From: Verrucomicrobiales bacterium
GTDB lineage: Bacteria > Verrucomicrobiota > Verrucomicrobiia > Methylacidiphilales > JAAUTS01
Length of the DNA: 49,470 bases
Direction: 5' to 3'
NCBI GenBank assembly: GCA_031256975.1
Contig: JAIRPN010000012.1
Span: forward strand, 1 to 49,470
Below the pieces are notes generated by a model. The model had not been told where the DNA came from. It saw only the letters and a list, made by a program, of their open reading frames with translations, and made no database searches. The first letter of the stretch is position 1. The number at the start of each line of letters is the position of its first letter. This document shows positions 44,018 to 49,470 of the stretch, one piece after another. The position numbers were made by a program, and so were the translations under genes.

Positions 44018-45955
44018 TTATTTCTTCTTCTTGTCCTCATCGACGATCTCCGCGTCGATCACGTCGTCGTCACCGGACTTCGCCTGCTTCGGCTCGTCAC
44101 CCGCGCCCGCGGCGCTGCCGCCGTGCTGGGCGTTGACGTCCGCCGAGGCCTTCTTGTACATCTCGGTGGAAATCTCCTGGATCTTGGCGTTGAGAGCCTC
44201 GGTCGCCGATTTGATGGCATCGGTGTCCTCGCCCTTCAGGGCCTCGCGCAACTTGGCCACGGCTTCCTCGATGGCTTTCTTGCCGTCGTCGCCAATTTTG
44301 TCGCCGTTGTCCTTAACCAGTTTCTCGGCCTGGAACGCCAGGTTGTCGCCCTGGTTGCGGATCTCGACCTTTTCCTTGGCCTTCTTGTCGTCCTCGGCAT
44401 GCGCCTCGGCTTCCTTGACCATGCGTTCGATCTCGTTCTTGTCGAGGCCGCTGGAACCGGTGATGGAAATCTTCTGTTCCTTGTTGGTGCCCAGATCCTT
44501 GGCGCTGACGTTCAGGATGCCGTTGGCGTCGATGTCAAAAGTCACCTCGACCTGCGGTACGCCGCGCGGGGCCGGCGGAATGCCGTCCAGGTGGAAACGT
44601 CCGAGCGACTTGTTGTCGCGCGACAGCGGGCGTTCGCCCTGCAAAATGTGAATCTCCACGCCCGGCTGGTTGTCCGAAGCCGTGCTGAACACGTTGGTCT
44701 TCTTGGTCGGGATCGTCGTATTGCGCGGAATCATCGGGGTCGACTGGCCGCCGAGCGTCTCGATGCTCAGGGTCAACGGCGTCACGTCGAGCAGCAACAC
44801 ATCATCCACTTCACCACGCAACACACCGCCCTGCACCGCGGCGCCAACCGCCACCACTTCGTCCGGGTTCACGCCCTTGTGCGGTTCCTTGCCCACGATG
44901 CGGCGGGCAATCTCCACGATCTTCGGCATGCGGGTCATGCCGCCGACCAGCACCAGCTCGTTGATCTCGTTCGCCGACAATTTCGCGTCGCGCAAGCAGG
45001 CTTCCACCGGCTTGATGGTCTTTTCCGCCAAATGATCGGTCAGCTGTTCCAGCTTGGCGCGGGTCAGCTTGACCTGGATGTGCTTCGGCCCGGTCTGGTC
45101 CGCCGTGATGAACGGCAAATTGATTTCATATTCCTGCGAGGACGAAAGGGCGATCTTGGCCTTTTCACATTCCTCCTTGATACGCTGCATCGCGTCCGAC
45201 TGGCTGTGCAGGTCGATGCCGGAATCCTTCTTGAACTCGGCAACCACGAAGTCGATCAGCGCGTTGTCCCAGTCGTCACCACCCAGATGGGTGTCGCCGT
45301 TGGTGGCCAGCACCTCGAACACACCGTCCGCGATGGACAGCGCCGAAATATCAAAGGTACCGCCGCCGAGGTCATACACCGCGATCTTCTCGTCCTTGGT
45401 CTTTTCCAAACCATAGGCCAGCGAAGCCGCCGTCGGCTCGTTGATGATGCGCAATACTTCCAAACCGGCGATCTTGCCCGCGTCCTTGGTCGCATGGCGC
45501 TGGCTGTCATTGAAATAAGCCGGAACCGTAATCACCGCCTGGGTGATCTTCTCGCCCAGCTTGGCTTCCGCGTCCGCTTTCAATTTGGACAGGATAAAGG
45601 AGGAAACTTCCTCCGGAGTGTAAACTTTTGTCTCACCGCCGACTTCCACCTGCACCGCCGCGGCACCGTTCTTGCCTTCGACGACCTTGTAGGGGAGCCG
45701 CTTGATTTCTTCGCCAATTTCCGAAAACTTGCGGCCAATCAGACGTTTGACCGAGAAAACCGTATTCTTCGAATTCGTCACCGCCTGGCGCTTGGCGGCC
45801 TGGCCGACCAACCGTTCGCCGGTCTTGGTGAAGGCCACCACCGACGGGGTCGTGCGTGCCCCTTCCGCGTTTTCCAATACGACGGCCTTGCCGCCTTCCA
45901 TGACGGCCATACACGAGTTGGTCGTTCCCAAATCAATACCTAAAACTTTGCTCAT
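44018..45955 (-). CDS. dnaK: Chaperone DnaK (Hsp70)
   Basis: A 645-residue Hsp70 of normal length. ATPase motifs: [52 protein letters not shown] and [14 protein letters not shown]. The substrate-binding domain begins [17 protein letters not shown], and a Lys-rich tail ends the protein instead of the EEVD of eukaryotes. It binds unfolded peptides with DnaJ and GrpE, neither of which is in the window. A 7-base hairpin (ACGCCGT/ACGGCGT, 45970-45988) stands directly before the AAGGAG ribosome-binding site. No TTAGCG hexamer is present. Confidence 0.99.
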   Translation of the reverse strand: MSKVLGIDLGTTNSCMAVMEGGKAVVLENAEGARTTPSVVAFTKTGERLVGQAAKRQAVTNSKNTVFSVKRLIGRKFSEIGEEIKRLPYKVVEGKNGAAAVQVEVGGETKVYTPEEVSSFILSKLKADAEAKLGEKITQAVITVPAYFNDSQRHATKDAGKIAGLEVLRIINEPTAASLAYGLEKTKDEKIAVYDLGGGTFDISALSIADGVFEVLATNGDTHLGGDDWDNALIDFVVAEFKKDSGIDLHSQSDAMQRIKEECEKAKIALSSSQEYEINLPFITADQTGPKHIQVKLTRAKLEQLTDHLAEKTIKPVEACLRDAKLSANEINELVLVGGMTRMPKIVEIARRIVGKEPHKGVNPDEVVAVGAAVQGGVLRGEVDDVLLLDVTPLTLSIETLGGQSTPMIPRNTTIPTKKTNVFSTASDNQPGVEIHILQGERPLSRDNKSLGRFHLDGIPPAPRGVPQVEVTFDIDANGILNVSAKDLGTNKEQKISITGSSGLDKNEIERMVKEAEAHAEDDKKAKEKVEIRNQGDNLAFQAEKLVKDNGDKIGDDGKKAIEEAVAKLREALKGEDTDAIKSATEALNAKIQEISTEMYKKASADVNAQHGGSAAGAGDEPKQAKSGDDDVIDAEIVDEDKKKK

Positions 45956-46098
45956 ATAGTAATCTCCTTACGCCGTAAGAGACGGCGTTAAATGCTGGAA
46001 ATTATATATGCAATCGGAGTGCCAGATGGTGGAAATGTTCAGGTGTTGATAATCAATAGGTTATAAAAATTTCTTGATTAACCTAGAGACTCTTATTG

Positions 46099-47010
46099 TC
46101 ACAAATGAGACACTTTGTCGCTCGCCAATTTACCCCGTAATCTCCCTATTATGAACAAAATCGCAATCCCACATAATATTAACATACCCGTCTCTGGCTC
46201 AGGAATAGCTACCAAAAGACCTTCTACAGTATAAAGCCCCCCTATTTTGAAATTTTGTATGGCATTCAGAGATTCCGTGCCATACATGCTCGGGTCTAAG
46301 TTTAGGCTTAACGTGAAAGGATCGATATTGTATTTAACCAATCCGGAATACATGTCGTCAGAATCACTAATCCAAATTGAATCGATATAATTGCTGGTCA
46401 TCTCATATCCCCACAAAGTCACGTAATGGGCAACATTCGTATTCGGACTGTATTGAAGCCAGAGTGTAATTGCGAAATCGTGCTGCAATGCCGATACTAC
46501 CCTGTTACTAAAAGTGGTTGAATTTGATATTTCATACCATTGGGCGAGACTGGTTTGGCTATCGTTCAAATAATTTGTCCAATAGCCACCACTCCAGCCA
46601 GTGGATGAAGAAGGACTGGGATTGTAAAAAGTTCTGTTGCCCACCAACCACCAGTTAATAACTTGGCAGTTGCCATAAATATTTGGAAAATTGCCGTAAA
46701 TAGTCCTAAAAATATCGGATTCATAGGTGTAACCCACGGAGACCCCATTAGGTATGTTGGATGGGACATATGTTTGACGATCCTGCCACCATTGAAGCAC
46801 GTTGCTGGAAGCCGCAGCCCAGCAAAGATTGTAGTCCGTACCGTCCCAGACTTTGTTTGTGTCGTACCAGCCAGAGCCAGCGTTAACACCACTGACAAAT
46901 ACAACTTCGGCACGGGTACTGGTCAGCGCTAACCCTCCTAAAATTATCACAAAGAACACTCGACGAATAAACTTGCATGTGCTGGGGGTAAAATACACGC
47001 CTGTTACCAT
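46099..47010 (-). CDS. IdeS-like (MEROPS C66) cysteine protease with PEP-CTERM anchor
   Basis: A 303-residue protein with an N-terminal signal (VFFVIILGGLALTSTRA, ending near residue 34). The segment GWYDTNKVWDGTDYNLCWAA matches streptococcal IdeS around its catalytic residues with identical spacing: K53 and C63 here for K84 and C94. HYVTLWGYEM (H195) and ISDSDD (D216, D218) match the IdeS HVINLWG and TDSDS segments (H262, D284, D286). The C-terminus is IPEPETG, a hydrophobic helix and RLRGK, an exosortase sorting signal. It should be a surface or periplasmic cysteine protease; immunoglobulin as a substrate is not implied. The gene is AT-rich and isolated. Confidence 0.82.
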   Translation of the reverse strand: MVTGVYFTPSTCKFIRRVFFVIILGGLALTSTRAEVVFVSGVNAGSGWYDTNKVWDGTDYNLCWAAASSNVLQWWQDRQTYVPSNIPNGVSVGYTYESDIFRTIYGNFPNIYGNCQVINWWLVGNRTFYNPSPSSSTGWSGGYWTNYLNDSQTSLAQWYEISNSTTFSNRVVSALQHDFAITLWLQYSPNTNVAHYVTLWGYEMTSNYIDSIWISDSDDMYSGLVKYNIDPFTLSLNLDPSMYGTESLNAIQNFKIGGLYTVEGLLVAIPEPETGMLILCGIAILFIIGRLRGKLASDKVSHL

Positions 47011-47206
47011 AAAATATCGGTTCCGTTATTGTCAATTGTTTTATACGTGGATCTGTTATCGGATAAAACAACACCCTCTTATTGTGTAAAGTATATGGGA
47101 CACCGCTGAGGGCCGGTGGAGCTTTTGTTCAAAAAAGCTTGGTAATACACCTATAGAAATATTCGCCTTGTTTTTCGGCTCTTTTCACCTGGCCATGGCT
47201 TAAAAT

Positions 47207-47533
47207 CTACTCCCACCCGCTCCCATACATTACCCTCTTCTTCGCCGCGCAGGTTTCGGCGGGGTTGGCGCTGACGGCGATGGCGTTGATCTTGAGGATG
47301 AACTCCTCGGCCAGCTTGTTGCAGGCGGCGCACATCGGCACGATGCTTTCACCGGCCACGTTGGAGTTGATGACAGGCGCGCCGACGGTCGGCGGGTTGT
47401 TGCAGCGCATCACCGAGCAGCTGGTCGGCCAGCCGCGACCGGAATAGTTGAGCCAGTGTTGCTTCCAGGTCCCGCAGGCACAGTTGCGCGTGTCTGCGCT
47501 TTTCCTGTTTCTCCATCCCACTATCGGATACAT
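47207..47533 (-). CDS. Cys-rich zinc-ribbon/HNH-like hypothetical protein
   Basis: A 108-residue protein with paired cysteines: CACGTWKQHW near residue 18, CSVMRC near 39, CAAC near 69 and a final CAAKK. The order CSVMRC, then VGAPVI, then IVPMCAACN recalls small conserved proteins with a zinc-ribbon or HNH-like core. A strong ribosome-binding site (AAAGGAG) precedes the ATG. It lies downstream of another small Cys-rich gene on the same strand. Function unknown; a metal-binding fold is inferred only from the cysteine spacing. The 196-base gap between it and the protease gene shows no gene. Confidence 0.65.
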   Translation of the reverse strand: MYPIVGWRNRKSADTRNCACGTWKQHWLNYSGRGWPTSCSVMRCNNPPTVGAPVINSNVAGESIVPMCAACNKLAEEFILKINAIAVSANPAETCAAKKRVMYGSGWE

Positions 47534-47654
47534 AGCACTCCTTTGCGTTCATGTTGCTTGGACTGTTCAGACACCTTTCAAAGATCAAGCGCGGGGAACG
47601 ACGATGAAGCAGGCACGGCCGCGGGCGTAGTACCGCAGCCGTGCTGCCGCACCA

Positions 47655-47861
47655 CTAGCGCGTATTACAATCGGGACAGCAATAAGCACAGCCGTCCACA
47701 TTCCCAAAGACAATTCGCGCCTCCCTCATCGCATGACTGCAATGCGCGAATTCCCCCAAGTAGGTCTTGGAGCGGATTTCCGGCAGGTAAACGCAATTCT
47801 CCTGATGGACCTCATGCTCACCGGACGGCTGAGCATTGTTATTGACGTAATAACGAGCCAC
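47655..47861 (-). CDS. Small Cys-rich conserved hypothetical protein
   Basis: A 68-residue protein starting at GTG with a strong ribosome-binding site (AAGGGGG) before it. It reads ARYYVNNNAQPSGEHEVHQE and has five cysteines, ending GCAYCCPDC. The EHEVH segment and the CxxC pairs suggest metal binding. I recall the opening as typical of a small family seen beside other tiny orphan genes, but no function is known. It is 121 bases upstream of the HNH-like gene on the same strand, so the two may be co-transcribed. Confidence 0.65.
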   Translation of the reverse strand: MARYYVNNNAQPSGEHEVHQENCVYLPEIRSKTYLGEFAHCSHAMREARIVFGNVDGCAYCCPDCNTR

Positions 47862-47984
47862 ACATACCCCCTTGTTGTTTAGCCAGACTTATTCTGAAGT
47901 GTGCCAGGATAAGTTTGACAAATCACCTTTACTACAAATGATACGCTTGTGTCAAGTACAGGTACGGCCTTGGGAAGAAGCTCC

Positions 47985-48083
47985 ATTCCCCTTCCGCGAA
48001 GGGGTGTCCGCAGAGCGGACGGGGTAGTTGGGCGTTAACACCCCGTCGGCTACGCCGCCACCCCTCTACGAGAGGGGAATTTA
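47985..48083. repeat. Family-B GC-rich palindromic repeat, copy 3
   Basis: ATTCCCCTTCCGCGAAGGGG and GTCCGCAGAGCGGACGGGGT are answered by ACCCCGTCGGCTACGCCGCC and CCCCTCTACGAGAGGGGAATT across a short GTTGGGCGTTAAC spacer, giving one long stem of nearly 100 bases. A partial relative of the family-A arm (TTTGCGTCTTCGCGCGAGAA) follows to 48126. The 268-base gap has no gene. Confidence 0.75.
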
Positions 48084-48129
48084 ACAAGCACATCTCCTTT
48101 GTGGCTTTGCGTCTTCGCGCGAGAATTTG

Positions 48130-48327
48130 CTACTCTTTCTCCCGCAAGGTCAGGATGTCCACCTCGTCATCGGCAAACTTTCGCAGCGCGTAACTGATGC
48201 AGCGGCGGATGATGAAGGACTTGCCGAGACCGGTCTTGGTCTGGAACTCCTCGAGCAATTCGTTCTGTTCGGTTTCCATCCGTACCGGGATGGGATTGCC
48301 TGGGTATTGAATGATGTTCTTTTTCAT
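48130..48327 (-). CDS. Small ribbon-helix-helix-like protein, right copy
   Basis: A 65-residue homologue of the protein at 1152-1349, with identical length, the same KKNIIQYPGNPIPVR opening and the same TGLGKSF turn. Differences are spread through the helices and the C-terminal end. The ATG at 48327 is chosen because it matches the start of the left copy; an in-frame GTG at 48339 lies inside the hairpin repeat. It follows the right-hand autotransporter barrel, as the left copy does. No toxin-like partner is adjacent. Confidence 0.65.
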   Translation of the reverse strand: MKKNIIQYPGNPIPVRMETEQNELLEEFQTKTGLGKSFIIRRCISYALRKFADDEVDILTLREKE

Positions 48328-48334
48328 AAAAAAG

Positions 48335-48463
48335 TTCACCGCAGAGGCGCGGAGGCACGGAGTTTAGATGCAGTTTTTAAAGTTAGCCACGGTTCTTGAG
48401 TGAGCTGTGCTTAAACTAAAATAAATTGTCTCTTTCTCCGCGTCTCTGCGCCTCCGCGTTGAA
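48335..48463. repeat. Family-A hairpin repeat, copy 6
   Basis: Arms TTCACCGCAGAGGCGCGGAGG and CGTCTCTGCGCCTCCGCGTTGAA enclose an AT-rich centre. It separates the right-hand autotransporter and RHH genes exactly as copy 1 does on the left. Confidence 0.75.
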
Positions 48464-48474
48464 TGTGTTTTGTT

Positions 48475-49470
48475 TTAGAATTGGTGTCTGAATCCTGCGG
48501 TCAGGCCCCATGGTTTGTCATACTTGTCACCGAATGACGCCTCGTAGTCGAAATGCAGTTGGTTTTGGTCATCCATCTGCCAGATGATGCCGCCGCCGAG
48601 TTCGGCACGCGCCCCGTCGATGTTGGAACGGATGCTCTGGTAACCGTTCCTGATGGCGCCGCCGCTGCTCACCATTTCCACCCCGCTGACTTTCAGGTAG
48701 GGCTGAATGGCTCCGCCGTTGGCGAGTTTAATGGTTCTGCCGAACAGGGAACCGATTCTGAATTGCAGGGCGTCTAGGTCTTGCGCTTCGATTGACATTC
48801 CGGCGGCACGGTAGTCCTCGGCGAGGATATGCAGGTAGTTCACCTGTGCTTGCGGTTCGATGAACCAGTCACCCTTGAAAGTGAATTTCTTCCCTATCTC
48901 GATGCTGCCACCCAAGTTCAGATCGTTGTACTCGGCAGTCAGTTGGTTGGCTCCGTAGGGGGCTTTCAACTCATTGTCCACGCTCGCCGCCTTGAAGGTC
49001 AGGTCAACATACAATCCCGAGTCATGCAGCCAGGTAGCATAGAGTCCGCCGTAGTAACTGTTGAGAGTGCCCTCGGTTCCGGCGACACGATAGTCGATGT
49101 CACTGCGTCCGTAACCGGCATAGACGCCGGTGTAAACCACGTTGTGGTCATCCAGCGTCCACTTGTGATCGGTGCCGAGGTCCACACCGTAGACCATTTG
49201 CTCGTAGCTGTGACCGGAGACTTTGCCGCCGACATTGAGTTGTTGCCCGTAACTGCGAATCCAGACGTTTTCAACCAGCCCATCTCCACTCTTCACTTTT
49301 CGCTCTTCACTATTCTGCGCGAAGCGCAGTTCCCCCATGCGTTTGAGCAAACTGTTCTGCTGGGCGAACCACATGGCTTGCTGCACGGCGTTGCTGCTGT
49401 TGAGCACGGCCCCGGCGCTGCTGATGCCGTCGCGGGTGAAGTGATTGCCGTCCTTGATGACTTTCTCCAA
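48475..49470 (-). CDS. Autotransporter outer-membrane beta-barrel domain (3' fragment, truncated by window edge)
   Basis: 331 residues of a barrel nearly identical to that at 1-999 and ending in the same GLTAGFRHQF. The frame runs off the window, so the passenger and start are missing. Substitutions against the left copy are few and mostly conservative; the exception is the linker at residues about 51-64, which here reads AQNSEERKVKSGDG. The outermost 119 bases are identical in inverted orientation to bases 1-119. The pair therefore looks like two members of one multicopy autotransporter family. Confidence 0.85.
   Translation of the reverse strand: MEKVIKDGNHFTRDGISSAGAVLNSSNAVQQAMWFAQQNSLLKRMGELRFAQNSEERKVKSGDGLVENVWIRSYGQQLNVGGKVSGHSYEQMVYGVDLGTDHKWTLDDHNVVYTGVYAGYGRSDIDYRVAGTEGTLNSYYGGLYATWLHDSGLYVDLTFKAASVDNELKAPYGANQLTAEYNDLNLGGSIEIGKKFTFKGDWFIEPQAQVNYLHILAEDYRAAGMSIEAQDLDALQFRIGSLFGRTIKLANGGAIQPYLKVSGVEMVSSGGAIRNGYQSIRSNIDGARAELGGGIIWQMDDQNQLHFDYEASFGDKYDKPWGLTAGFRHQF
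49352..49470. repeat. Terminal inverted repeat, right arm
   Basis: This is the inverted partner of bases 1-119, a perfect match across 119 bases ending at the window edge. Confidence 0.97.

Noticed and set aside
43970..45943. 657-codon open frame on the plus strand
   Set aside because: It is antisense to dnaK, for the same reason. No plausible ribosome-binding site or domain.

Overview
The window looks like a chromosomal contig from a Verrucomicrobiota-type (PVC superphylum) Gram-negative bacterium, probably from a metagenome assembly. This is inferred from an outer-membrane autotransporter barrel at each end, two PEP-CTERM (exosortase-sorted) proteins, squalene-hopene cyclase, scattered glycoside hydrolases and many intergenic palindromic repeats. 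Base composition is moderately GC-rich, with several AT-richer islands. No rRNA, tRNA, CRISPR array or insertion sequence was recognised.

Layout. 1-3.8 kb is accessory: an autotransporter beta-domain fragment, a small ribbon-helix-helix-like protein, a PEP-CTERM beta-helix protein, and a DUF559 nuclease-like gene between GC-rich palindromic repeats. 3.8-13.2 kb is mostly single-gene units: PQQ-type sugar dehydrogenase-like protein, SAM methyltransferase, beta-lactamase-fold serine hydrolase, DUF1016/YhcG nuclease, Tex, MIF-family protein and an ABC-F ATPase. 13.2-18.2 kb holds a small secreted protein, squalene-hopene cyclase, an Rsm22-type protein and a GH16 glucanase. 18.2-20.7 kb is a two-gene AT-rich insert (polysaccharide pyruvyl transferase plus PP-loop ATPase). 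20.9-36.8 kb is largely housekeeping: cinA, recA, a large secreted protein of unknown role, a Gdx/SugE-type SMR exporter, fumC, a mosaic alaS, a bifunctional PBP, an MGDG-synthase-type glycosyltransferase, and an NAD-binding protein translationally coupled to a Kef-type antiporter. 36.8-46 kb has a GH27 alpha-galactosidase, a small membrane protein, an OmpR-type two-component system, a SecD-P1-like secreted protein, groES-groEL and dnaK. 46-49.5 kb is accessory again: an IdeS-like (C66) cysteine protease with a PEP-CTERM anchor, two small Cys-rich proteins, a repeat, and a second ribbon-helix-helix plus autotransporter module in inverted orientation.

Main observations. (1) The hexamer TTAGCG/CGCTAA occurs about 69 times by hand count, roughly three times expectation, equally on both strands, and forces rare codons; it is absent from the chaperone genes. 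(2) The alaS editing domain lies in a distinct, AT-richer stretch, so the gene looks mosaic. (3) The protein at 46.1-47.0 kb aligns with the IdeS catalytic lysine, cysteine, histidine and aspartates, and carries a PEP-CTERM tail. (4) At least two families of palindromic repeats punctuate gene ends; one brackets the DUF559 gene. (5) The first and last 119 bases are perfect inverted repeats, which looks like an assembly k-mer boundary within a multicopy autotransporter gene.
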